Positions 1 to 6,241 of a DNA stretch of 9,451 nucleotides are shown here, piece by piece. The translations under genes and the position numbers were made by a program. The notes beneath the pieces were generated by a model that worked only from the letters and a program-made list of their open reading frames with translations, was not told the origin of the DNA and ran no database searches. Within the stretch, counting starts at the first letter, position 1. Each line of letters opens with the position of its first letter. Source of the stretch: Moraxellaceae bacterium (GTDB lineage: Bacteria > Pseudomonadota > Gammaproteobacteria > Pseudomonadales > Moraxellaceae); contig JAUXNL010000315.1 in NCBI GenBank assembly GCA_030684415.1, positions 1-9,451 of the forward strand. Reading direction: 5' to 3'.

Positions 1-193
1 GTATCGCGGCCTGAAAACCACGTATTACCTCCGTGCCATTGGTGCAACGGCGGCGGAGAAATCAACGATTTCCGATGGTGCCCTGAATGCGGTGAAAGCC
101 ACCGTGACGGAGCTGGTGGAAGCCGCCCCGACAGCCGCGCCCGTGCCATTGGCCTGCAGCATCGACAATCCCGACTGCGAGGCTTGCCAATAA
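1..193 (+). CDS. nrdA: Ribonucleotide reductase class Ia large subunit, C-terminal end (partial)
   Basis: Only the last 63 residues are present; the reading frame enters at base 2 and stops with TAA at 191-193. The fragment ends in CSIDNPDCEACQ. The CEAC pair matches the mobile C-terminal redox cysteines that re-reduce the NrdA active site after each turnover, the electrons coming from thioredoxin or glutaredoxin. E. coli NrdA has a CxxxxC version, while the CxxC form is what I associate with Pseudomonas-like enzymes. The stretch before it is rich in Ala, Pro and Val, as expected for the flexible tail. The protein is cytoplasmic and makes deoxyribonucleotides together with NrdB, whose gene follows on the same strand. 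The identification rests on the tail cysteines, the preceding YRGLKTTYYLR segment and the adjacent nrdB. Everything upstream is outside the window. Confidence 0.9.
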   Translation, partial: YRGLKTTYYLRAIGATAAEKSTISDGALNAVKATVTELVEAAPTAAPVPLACSIDNPDCEACQ

Positions 194-218
194 GCCGTGA
201 TGGACGCCGCGCGTGCTT

Positions 219-321
219 AACCGGCCAAGGATGGCCGGGGCGCGAATCAATCACGCAAGCGTGATTGATTCAGCGTGTAGCGATTCCGGACAGGTGTCGG
301 AATCGCGAGCTGAAAAAGTCG
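219..321 (+). repeat. Structured dispersed repeat, copy A (core only)
   Basis: This is the core of a repeat also seen at 2084-2253 (inverted) and 5994-6158. It holds, in order, a GC hairpin (CCGGCC at 221-226 pairing with GGCCGG at 233-238), a perfect 13-bp inverted repeat with a 2-nt centre (GAATCAATCACGC at 244-256, GCGTGATTGATTC at 259-271), a 9-bp inverted repeat (280-288 with 298-306), and the AGCTGAAAAAG segment at 308-318. The outer TTGCTGAAAAA ends found in the other copies are missing or diverged. It starts about 25 bp after the nrdA stop codon and lies in the nrdA-nrdB gap. It may act as an RNA structure in the message or be the relic of a small mobile element; the sequence does not decide which. 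Confidence 0.85.
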
Positions 322-356
322 TGTCGCCGGTTGACCGGCACATGACCCGATACGCG

Positions 357-394
357 CGTCGCCCAGCCTCGCCAACTGGCAAGACTGGGCGACG
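357..394. other. Nested hairpin in the nrdA-nrdB gap
   Basis: A 10-bp perfect inverted repeat (CGTCGCCCAG at 357-366, CTGGGCGACG at 385-394) encloses a second small hairpin (GCCA-AC-TGGC at 371-380). A further 6-bp hairpin lies just upstream (GCCGGT at 326-331, ACCGGC at 334-339). None is followed by a T-run, so these are not ordinary intrinsic terminators. The rest of the gap up to 586 shows no convincing reading frame, no recognisable NrdR box pair and no clear sigma-70 promoter. It could be an mRNA-processing or attenuation structure between nrdA and nrdB; that role is inference. Confidence 0.5.
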
Positions 395-594
395 GTGGCC
401 ACGTAAAGTGCCGGCTGCAGTCATGTAAGAGATGTGCAAAAAAATGCAGGGCGCATTAGCCCTCAGGGCGTAACCCGCCCCGGAAGAAACCAAAAAAGAA
501 ACGCGGCATTTGTCAGCCGGCTGTTCACTGCAAGGAAACTGGCAGGAACGTATGCTCGGTGCGACACGCGAACCAGAAACTGTGAGGAAGAGAG

Positions 595-1947
595 ATGATC
601 TCCTGGGATGAATTCGATGCGGACGAGAACAGCGCTGGCAAAACACCGGCTGCGCCGGCAGGAGTTGCGCAAGCACCTGCGCGCGCAGCAGCTCCGTCGG
701 CACCAGCAATGGCACCTGCTGCGCCAGTTGCAGTTGCCCCTGCCACTGCTGCCGCCACTCTGGCCGGCAACACCGGGCCCGTCGCCCACCCGGCCGCCGT
801 CATCGCCGGCGCCCTGAACCAGTTGCGCGCTGAAGAAGCCCTCGACGCCGAAGACGTCAAGGCACGCGCCGCCGCTGCGCTCACCAAACTGGATGTTGCC
901 CCCGGCCTCGAAGAGCTGGAAATGGGCGCGGCCCGCGTGCAGGTCGATGACAAGCGCATGATCAATTGCCGCGCCGACCTCAACCAGCTCGTGCCGTTCA
1001 AGTACGAATGGGCCTGGCAGAAATACCTCGATGGCTGCGCCAACCACTGGATGCCGCAGGAAGTGAACATGACCAAGGACGTGTCCATGTGGAAGTCTGG
1101 CGATGGCCAGCTCTCCGACGACGAACGCCGCATCGTCATGCGCAGTCTCGGCTTTTTCTCCACCGCCGATTCGCTGGTGGCGAACAACCTCGTGCTCGCC
1201 ATCTACCGCCTGATCACCAACCCTGAATGTCGCCAGTACATCCTGCGTCAGAGCTTCGAAGAAGCCATCCACACGCACGCCTACCAGTACTGCATTGAAT
1301 CGCTGGGCCTCGATGGTGGCGAAGTCTTCAACATGTACCGCGAAGTGCAGAGCGTCGCCCGCAAGGCCGCCTGGGGCCTCAAGTACACCCAGTCGCTAGG
1401 TGACCCCACCTTCACCACCGGCACCACCGAAACCGATCAGGAACTGCTGCGTAACCTGATTGCGTTCTACTGCGTGCTCGAAGGCATCTTCTTCTATTGC
1501 GGGTTCACCCAGATTCTTTCCATGGGTCGCCGCAACAAGATGACCGGCGTTGCCGAGCAGTTCCAGTACATCCTGCGCGACGAGTCCATGCACGTGAACT
1601 TCGGCATCGACGTGATCAACCAGATCAAGATCGAGAATCCGCATTTGTGGACGGCGGCTTTCCAGCAGGAAGCCATCCAGATGATTCTGGAAGGCACACA
1701 ACTGGAAATCGAATACGCCCGCGACACCATGCCACGTGGGGTGCTCGGCATGAACGCCGCGATGATGGAAGAGTACCTCCAGTTCATTGCCAACCGTCGC
1801 CTGGCCCAGCTCGGCCTGCCGGAGCAGTTCCCCGGCGTGAAGAATCCTTTCCCGTGGATGTCTGAAATCATGGACCTGCGCAAAGAAAAGAATTTCTTCG
1901 AAACCCGCGTCACCGAGTACCAGACTGGCGGCGCCCTGAGCTGGTAA
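595..1947 (+). CDS. nrdB: Ribonucleotide reductase class Ia small (radical) subunit
   Basis: This 450-residue protein houses the diiron-tyrosyl radical cofactor that starts ribonucleotide reduction in NrdA. Aligned by motif to E. coli NrdB, the iron ligands are D192 (STADSL), E223 and H226 (EAIH), E296 (VLEGIF), and E330 and H333 (RDESMH). The radical tyrosine is Y230, four residues after H226 as in E. coli, and W152 sits where the radical-transfer tryptophan is expected. The tail EYQTGGALSW at 441-450 is the NrdA-docking peptide and includes the expected tyrosine, Y442. Residues 9-110 are an Ala/Pro-rich, low-complexity extension after an N-terminal MISWDEFD motif. Counting this, the protein is longer than the E. 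coli enzyme (about 376) and than my memory of the Pseudomonas one (about 415). The start is set by the purine-rich GAGGAAGAGAG directly before the ATG. It follows nrdA on the same strand but 401 bp away, so it may have its own promoter. Confidence 0.96.
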   Translation: MISWDEFDADENSAGKTPAAPAGVAQAPARAAAPSAPAMAPAAPVAVAPATAAATLAGNTGPVAHPAAVIAGALNQLRAEEALDAEDVKARAAAALTKLDVAPGLEELEMGAARVQVDDKRMINCRADLNQLVPFKYEWAWQKYLDGCANHWMPQEVNMTKDVSMWKSGDGQLSDDERRIVMRSLGFFSTADSLVANNLVLAIYRLITNPECRQYILRQSFEEAIHTHAYQYCIESLGLDGGEVFNMYREVQSVARKAAWGLKYTQSLGDPTFTTGTTETDQELLRNLIAFYCVLEGIFFYCGFTQILSMGRRNKMTGVAEQFQYILRDESMHVNFGIDVINQIKIENPHLWTAAFQQEAIQMILEGTQLEIEYARDTMPRGVLGMNAAMMEEYLQFIANRRLAQLGLPEQFPGVKNPFPWMSEIMDLRKEKNFFETRVTEYQTGGALSW

Positions 1948-1953
1948 GCCACT

Positions 1954-1979
1954 AAAAAAGGGCCTTCGGGCCCTTTTTT
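1954..1979 (+). terminator. Intrinsic terminator after nrdB
   Basis: AAAAAAGGGCC at 1954-1964, a TTCG tetraloop, and GGCCCTTTTTT at 1969-1979 form a perfect 11-bp stem ending in six T residues. It starts 7 bases after the nrdB stop codon. The A-run before the stem makes it potentially bidirectional. Confidence 0.95.
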
Positions 1980-2083
1980 ATGGCGCTCGGATTCGCCAAC
2001 TGCCATCACTGATTCATACGGCAAAACCCGACTGAGAATGCCCGGAAAGCCGGTTTGCATTTTTGACCAGCTCCTGGCTCCTC

Positions 2084-2253
2084 CTAACAGTTTGCTGAAA
2101 AACGCCCATCCGGGCTTTTTCAGCCCGCGACTCCGGCACATGTCCGGAATCGCTCCACGCTGCATCAATCACTCAAGAGTGATTGATGCACGACCCGGCC
2201 ATCCTTGGCCGGGAAACAGCTTGCTGAAAAGCATTTTTCAGCAAGCGGCTAAG
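2084..2253 (-). repeat. Structured dispersed repeat, copy B (most complete, inverted)
   Basis: This is the fullest copy, in reverse orientation to copies A and C. On the plus strand it begins CTAACAGTTTGCTGAAAAA and ends TTTTTCAGCAAGCGGCTAAG, so its outer ends are imperfect terminal inverted repeats of about 20 bp. Inside are a perfect 14-bp inverted repeat with an AA centre (2161-2190), a GC hairpin (CCCGGCC at 2194-2200 with GGCCGGG at 2207-2213), a CCGG hairpin around 2127-2153, GGGCTTTTTCAGCCC at 2113-2127, and a second TTGCTGAAAA/TTTTCAGCAA pair at 2221-2243. It sits 137 bp downstream of nrdB and 104 bp after its terminator. No transposase frame is present. A non-autonomous MITE-like element or a BIME-like structured repeat would both fit. 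Confidence 0.88.
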
Positions 2254-2319
2254 AGCGCGCTACTCGCCCCGGGCAACACGTGGCAGGTGCAGGCAACTGA
2301 TGGTTCTTCCGCCGACCAC

Positions 2320-2348
2320 TCGGGATGTATCCACAGGGCTTATCCCGA
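2320..2348. promoter_or_regulatory. Inverted repeat upstream of the diguanylate cyclase
   Basis: TCGGGAT at 2320-2326 and ATCCCGA at 2342-2348 are perfect 7-bp inverted arms around a 15-base centre. A separate 10-bp palindrome, AGTCATGACT, lies at 2390-2399, about 14 bp before a TATGCT (2414-2419) that could be a -10 element with no good -35. Either could be an operator for the cyclase gene; neither matches a binding site I can name. Confidence 0.3.
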
Positions 2349-2477
2349 AAATGACCAACGCTCGCGCACGGCATACCAGCATGTATTCAAGTCATGACTG
2401 ACCAGCGACGTTGTATGCTTTTCCCACAGTTGCCATGATTCCGGCCTGAATCGCTGCCCCCTCTTCCAAGGACGTCC

Positions 2478-3950
2478 ATGCCCCGCCTGCTTCCCGAAAA
2501 ATTCCGCCTGCTCGGCTGGATCAGCATCCTGCTGCTGACGGGCTTCTTCTTTACCATTCTGGCGAGTTACCTGAGCTCGCGCAGCTATGTCCGCCACAGC
2601 ATTGCCGAAAGCGCCCTGCCGCTGACCAGCGACAACATTTACTCGGAAATCCAGAAAGACATTCTGCGGCCCATTTTCATCTCGTCGCTGATGGCGCAGG
2701 ACACGTTCGTGCGCGACTGGCTGCTCGCCGGCGAGCAGGACAGCGACCGTATCGTGCGTTACCTGAAGGAAGTCAAAACCCAGTATGGAATGGTTTCCAG
2801 CAGCCTCGTGTCAGAAAAAACCCTGAACTATTACTACGGCGAGGGCATCCTGAAACAGGTGAACGAAGGCGAGCACCGCGACACCTGGTATTTCCGGGTG
2901 CGTAACATGAAAGAGCCTTACGAAATCAACATCGACATCGACATGGCGAACAACGACGCCATGACCATCTTCATCAATTACCGTGTGCTGGATTACGCGG
3001 GCCGCTTTATCGGTAGCACCGGCGTTGGCGTCACGCTGGACACGATGGGCGATCTTATCGACAGCTATGAAGAACGTTTCCGCCGCGTCATCTATTTCAC
3101 CGATGGTGAGGGCCGGATCATGCTCTCTGGTGGCGCCATGCGTGCCAGCCGCAGCCGCCTGCATGACATGCCCGGCATTTCCGCACTGACCGGCCTCATC
3201 CTCAACCGCAACGTCCGCCCGACGCAGCTCAGCTATGAGGCGGATAACGGCCGTGTGCTGGTGAATTCACGCTTTATCCCGGAGCTGGGCTGGTATCTGG
3301 TGGTGGAACAGAACGAAGCGGGCGAGCTGCGCCAGGCACAGCAAGTGCTGCTCATCAATGTCGGCGTGGCACTGGGCATTACACTGTTCGTGCTGGCCGT
3401 GGCCTGGATTGCCGTGCGCCGCTACCAGGACCGACTGGAACGGCTGGCCAGCCACGACAGCCTGACCGGCAGCCTGAACCGGCAAGCGTTCGAGCTCGTC
3501 TTCAGCAGCTTCATGCGCGAGGCCTCGCGCTCAAAGACACCACTGTCGGCGGTGCTGTTCGACGTCGACCACTTCAAGCTCATCAACGACCGACATGGCC
3601 ATCTGGCCGGTGATGATGTGCTCCGTAAGCTGGCTGAACTGGTGCGGACGAGTTTGCGCCAAAGTGATGTGGTGGCGCGTTGGGGCGGCGAAGAGTTCAT
3701 GATCCTCCTGACCGACTGCAGCGAAGAAAAAGCGATGGCCCTGGCAGAAACCCTGCGCACGGTCATCGCCAATCACGAATTTGGCGATGACCGCGTGACG
3801 GTCAGCATGGGCGTATCGGCCTATCGGGACGGTGAAGATGAAACCGTCTTTTTCAGCCGGCTGGACAAGGCGATGTACGCCGCCAAGGCCGGCGGACGCA
3901 ATCAGGTCTGTCGGGGCGAAGCCTTGACTCCAGACCTGAGTGAGCAATGA
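2478..3950 (+). CDS. Membrane-bound diguanylate cyclase with periplasmic Cache-like sensor
   Basis: This 490-residue enzyme should make cyclic di-GMP from two GTP and so promote surface attachment over motility. A first membrane helix (about 12-32) is followed by a periplasmic region of about 255 residues, resembling double-Cache/PDC sensors by its length, the long helix near 55-110 and the YRVLDYAGRFIGSTGVGV stretch (168-185). A second helix (about 289-313) leads through a short linker to a GGDEF domain (about 322-480). The catalytic signature is RWGGEEF at 401-407, with metal and substrate positions in FDVDHFKLIND (361-371). The product-inhibition site RQSD at 394-397 has the usual five-residue spacing to GGEEF, so feedback control should be intact. 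No EAL domain is present. The start is supported by AAGGA at 2468-2472, five bases before ATG. The sensed ligand is unknown. It stands alone, with gaps on both sides. Confidence 0.93.
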   Translation: MPRLLPEKFRLLGWISILLLTGFFFTILASYLSSRSYVRHSIAESALPLTSDNIYSEIQKDILRPIFISSLMAQDTFVRDWLLAGEQDSDRIVRYLKEVKTQYGMVSSSLVSEKTLNYYYGEGILKQVNEGEHRDTWYFRVRNMKEPYEINIDIDMANNDAMTIFINYRVLDYAGRFIGSTGVGVTLDTMGDLIDSYEERFRRVIYFTDGEGRIMLSGGAMRASRSRLHDMPGISALTGLILNRNVRPTQLSYEADNGRVLVNSRFIPELGWYLVVEQNEAGELRQAQQVLLINVGVALGITLFVLAVAWIAVRRYQDRLERLASHDSLTGSLNRQAFELVFSSFMREASRSKTPLSAVLFDVDHFKLINDRHGHLAGDDVLRKLAELVRTSLRQSDVVARWGGEEFMILLTDCSEEKAMALAETLRTVIANHEFGDDRVTVSMGVSAYRDGEDETVFFSRLDKAMYAAKAGGRNQVCRGEALTPDLSEQ

Positions 3951-4336
3951 GGGCGTTGTCGCTCAAGCCACACCGGGACTCACCGTGAAGGCCACGCACG
4001 CAGGCTCCGGCTTTGAATCTCTTCAGGCGTGGCCGGAGACGCTCTGGGGAGGCCTTGGATAACCTCGCTCACCCCCGGCCTGCCGAAAAAACACTCGAAC
4101 CAAAGGGCTCGGCAAGCTCGGGCGGAACGGTTTTGGGTTATTCAGAAGACGGCCAAGAACACTGGAGCCAGTTGAAACAGCTTTTCAGCAAGCCCCCTGT
4201 TGGGGAACCGCTGAAAGCCCGACCGGTCGCACAACGCAGGGCTCATCAGTGCCTGGGCCTTTTGCGGAGGGACGCAAATGAAGTCATTCAGCGGCTCTCC
4301 TGCTCTCAACTAGCTCTCAATTAGGTCTCAAAGCAC
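3951..4336. other. Non-coding gap between convergent genes
   Basis: The 386 bp between the cyclase stop and the rhodanese stop holds no frame I believe in; the longest would need a TTG start without a ribosome site and is rich in Arg, Pro and Ser. There is no clear terminator with a T-run. A 6-bp hairpin (TTTGCG at 4261-4266 with CGCAAA at 4273-4278) is present. Three imperfect 11-bp tandem units based on GCTCTCAACTA run from 4302 to 4334, ending just before the rhodanese stop codon. A possible repeat remnant is listed separately. Confidence 0.6.
4174..4193. repeat. Possible vestige of the structured repeat
   Basis: The 20 bases GAAACAGCTT followed by TTCAGCAAGC match the two halves of a stretch in copy B (2213-2246) with the 14 bases between them removed. 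A weak echo of the CGGGCTTT/AAAGCCCG part lies at 4208-4222. It looks like a deletion-decayed copy, but the match is short enough that chance is possible. Confidence 0.35.
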
Positions 4337-4714
4337 TCAGGGACGAGCAACCGCCACCGAACGCCTGGCCGCTTCCCAACCCAGCATGTCGCCCTCAAGA
4401 TGCAAGACACGACTGAAGCCAGCGGCCTCCAGCGTCTTGATGGCAAGCTCACTGCGCCGGCCACTGCGGCAATACACCACTACCTGACGATCCTTCCAGG
4501 ACTTGAGCTGTGGATGTGCCGCCGATACATCCGGTAGCGGCACATTGATGGCACCGGGAACATGGCCCGCCGCAAACTCCTCGGCACTGCGCACATCCAG
4601 CACAAGCAGATCAGCCTGCGCGGCCTGCTGCTGCAAAAGCGCCTCGGCGGAGACGGGTGTAGCGGCCTGCGCCGGCAAGCCCAGCACAGCCAGCATCATG
4701 AGGACATAGCGCAT
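4337..4714 (-). CDS. Exported single-domain rhodanese-like protein
   Basis: This 125-residue protein begins with a signal peptide (MRYVLMMLAVLGLPAQA, likely cleaved after residue 18), so it should act in the periplasm. The mature part is one rhodanese domain: LLVLDVRSAEEFAAGHVPGA (36-55) is the typical first half, and the active loop CRSGRRS at 82-88 carries the sulfur-accepting cysteine C82. Such domains carry a persulfide for transfer to thiols or cyanide, but the physiological acceptor is not evident. The last residues (ARRSVAVARP) extend a little past the domain. Its ATG shares one base with the stop codon of the upstream membrane-protein gene (TGATG), so the two are very probably translationally coupled; GGAG lies about 8 bases before the start. 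The length is typical of stand-alone rhodaneses. Confidence 0.9.
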   Translation of the reverse strand: MRYVLMMLAVLGLPAQAATPVSAEALLQQQAAQADLLVLDVRSAEEFAAGHVPGAINVPLPDVSAAHPQLKSWKDRQVVVYCRSGRRSELAIKTLEAAGFSRVLHLEGDMLGWEAARRSVAVARP

Positions 4715-5427
4715 CAGAGATCTCCGGCAGCGGGCGGTGCCGGGTTGGCACTGCGCTCAAGGTCGTAAAATCGTACCAGCAAGATGGCCACCACTTGCGT
4801 ACAGAGCATGGCGGCGATATCCAGAAGGCTGGCAAGGACCCAGCGCAAACCGGCTTCTTCCCCGGCCAGCCCTCGTTCCAGGCCTGCAAAGCCACTCAGC
4901 ACCAGCAACAAGCCCGACAGCATCACTCCCATGCTACCGGCCAACATCCAGGCGCCGGGGCGAAATCGGGCCCAGGCACGGCGCAGGGCCTCAAGACCAG
5001 ACGGATGCTCCGCCACCACCAGCACATAGGCTGGCATGAAAACGCCGATGAGCCAGACCCCAGGCACAATCAGCAGCATCAGTCCGCCAAAAACGGCAAT
5101 CCCGGTCAGTATCTGCACCACAAAGAGCCCCGGCACACGCGGCAAGGCCTGCTGCCAAAGTGCAGATCGTGAGACCGGCCCGGCATCCGGCTGCAATTGG
5201 TGCAGGCAATACAGTATGGTCAGGGTGTTGGCGAGAATGCCACCGAAGAGCTGCAAGCCCAGCGCAAGACCATCGGCCGCGGCTTTTTCGATGTCGCCGC
5301 CATGCAACACATGAAAGCGGTGATTCTGGAAAATGCTCAGCGGCACCAGCACCGGCCCCAACAACAGCAACAACGCCAGCCAGTGCTGACGGAAGAAATA
5401 GAGGGCTTCTGTCACCCGATTCAGCAT
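4714..5427 (-). CDS. YciC-like polytopic inner membrane protein
   Basis: This 237-residue protein has about five hydrophobic segments (near 17-33, 55-78, 100-139 probably as two, 160-180, 196-219) and a short Pro/Ala-rich tail. The opening MLNRVTEALYFFRQHW and the central PGVWLIGVFMPAYVLVVAE followed by GLEALRRAWARFRPGAW resemble the YciC/UPF0259 family, whose function is poorly known. The frame stays open upstream to 5781, but that part is Arg/Trp/Pro-rich and overlaps the opposing gene, so I start at M119 of the open frame (5427), where GGAG lies six bases before ATG. It forms a two-gene unit with the exported rhodanese and is divergent from the coiled-coil gene across 161 bp. The pairing might mean an envelope sulfur or stress role, which is only inference. 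Confidence 0.75.
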   Translation of the reverse strand: MLNRVTEALYFFRQHWLALLLLLGPVLVPLSIFQNHRFHVLHGGDIEKAAADGLALGLQLFGGILANTLTILYCLHQLQPDAGPVSRSALWQQALPRVPGLFVVQILTGIAVFGGLMLLIVPGVWLIGVFMPAYVLVVAEHPSGLEALRRAWARFRPGAWMLAGSMGVMLSGLLLVLSGFAGLERGLAGEEAGLRWVLASLLDIAAMLCTQVVAILLVRFYDLERSANPAPPAAGDL

Positions 5428-5588
5428 GCGCACTCCAAATTGACAGAACAGGCACGGACTTAGCACCATTGCAGCCCTGCGGGGTGGGAGTGTCGGCTGG
5501 TCCCGCCCCCCCATGCAAGCGCAAAGGCAACTGCTCGGGACTTCTCCCCAGCACCACTCATGACAACACACAAGAACAGGAGCGCTGG

Positions 5589-5993
5589 ATGGACAAGCAA
5601 CAAGGGATACTCGCCGCCGTTGGTGGCGTGATCGTGCTCGCCGCTGCCGCATTCTGGTGGAGTACGCAGGGCACGGAAGAGCCCAGCCCGGCCGCGGCCC
5701 CCGTAAAGGTGGCTCCCATGGCCGCCACCGTATCCACTCCGCTTGGAAACGGGGTCGGCGCCGCCACGGCCGCGCCATCACCCGAAACAGATGCCATCGC
5801 CCTGAGTGAGGAGCCTATCGACCAGTTCCAGAAAGAAAATGAAGAGCTGGCCTCGCGTGCGGCCGACCTTGAAGAACAAGTGAAAGACGGCAGCCTGCTG
5901 CTGGCACTCAAGGAAAAGCAGTTGCGCGAACTAGAGGCTGAACTCAAGGCGCTTGAAGCCGCCAACAAATCCGCCAAGGCAAAGGCCCCCTGA
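5589..5993 (+). CDS. Small single-pass membrane protein with C-terminal coiled coil
   Basis: I do not recognise this 134-residue protein. A short polar N-terminus (MDKQQ) is followed by one hydrophobic helix at about 7-24 ending in FWW. Next comes a flexible Ala/Pro/Thr-rich linker (about 28-68), then a strongly charged heptad-like segment from about 76 to 128 rich in Glu, Leu and Lys (for example KEKQLRELEAELKALEAA), predicted to be a coiled coil. The positive charge is not concentrated before the helix, so its orientation is unclear; an anchored periplasmic coiled coil is plausible. Its start is chosen because AGGAG at 5578-5582 lies six bases before ATG; the frame is open further upstream to 5160, but that part is antisense to the membrane-protein gene. 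Copy C of the repeat begins on the base after the stop codon. A TTGACA at 5440-5445 lacks a good partner -10. Confidence 0.75.
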   Translation: MDKQQGILAAVGGVIVLAAAAFWWSTQGTEEPSPAAAPVKVAPMAATVSTPLGNGVGAATAAPSPETDAIALSEEPIDQFQKENEELASRAADLEEQVKDGSLLLALKEKQLRELEAELKALEAANKSAKAKAP

Positions 5994-6158
5994 CAGCTTG
6001 CTGAAAAACGCTTTTGAGCCCGCGGTTTCCCAAGCAGGGAGGCCGGGTCGCGAATCCATCACCCTTGAGTGATTGATTCAGCATGAAGCGATTCCGGACA
6101 TGTGCCGGAATCGCGGGCTGAAAAAGCCCGGGATGGGCGTTATTCAGCAAGCGACTAA
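5994..6158 (+). repeat. Structured dispersed repeat, copy C
   Basis: This copy starts with CAGCTTGCTGAAAAACGC and ends with GCGTTATTCAGCAAGCGACTAA, forming imperfect terminal inverted repeats. Internally it carries the same series as copies A and B: a central inverted repeat (6052-6079, with two mismatched pairs and a TT centre), the 10-bp arms GCGATTCCGG/CCGGAATCGC at 6088-6114 around ACATGTG, and GGGCTGAAAAAGCCC at 6115-6129. From 6088 to about 6140 it matches the reverse complement of copy B with one substitution and one gap. It abuts the stop codon of the coiled-coil gene directly. No transposase is encoded. Confidence 0.88.
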
Positions 6159-6241
6159 AGAACGCTGAGTAACACCATCCTTTCTGCGCCTGTAGAAAGG
6201 CAAGCACATGGACGTGATGACCTTGCTCAGCAACGTTTGCC

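Noticed and set aside
529..560. Possible second sigma-54 promoter before nrdB (TGGCAG-N5-TATGC)
   Set aside because: The -24 part has a mismatch and the GC of the -12 part is one base out of register.
463..1278. Long minus-strand frames antisense to nrdB
   Set aside because: These are shadows of a GC-rich gene; nrdB has all its catalytic residues in the plus frame.
2327..2335. DnaA-box-like GTATCCACA, one base from TTATCCACA
   Set aside because: It is a single site with one mismatch, with no cluster, AT-rich unwinding region or dnaA/dnaN neighbours. Not an origin.
4013..4324. 103-codon frame with a TTG start in the gap after the diguanylate cyclase
   Set aside because: It lacks a ribosome site, has no recognisable protein character, and contains the tandem 11-mers and the repeat remnant.
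5440..5468. TTGACA at 5440-5445 as a sigma-70 promoter for the coiled-coil gene
   Set aside because: No hexamer at 15-19 bp spacing matches TATAAT at more than about three positions.
5160..5588. Upstream extension of the coiled-coil protein frame
   Set aside because: It is antisense to the membrane-protein gene, and the internal ATG at 5589 has a clear AGGAG.
5428..5781. Upstream extension of the YciC-like frame to 5781
   Set aside because: The extra 118 residues are Arg/Trp/Pro/Cys-rich and overlap the opposing coiled-coil gene; ATG at 5427 has a good GGAG.
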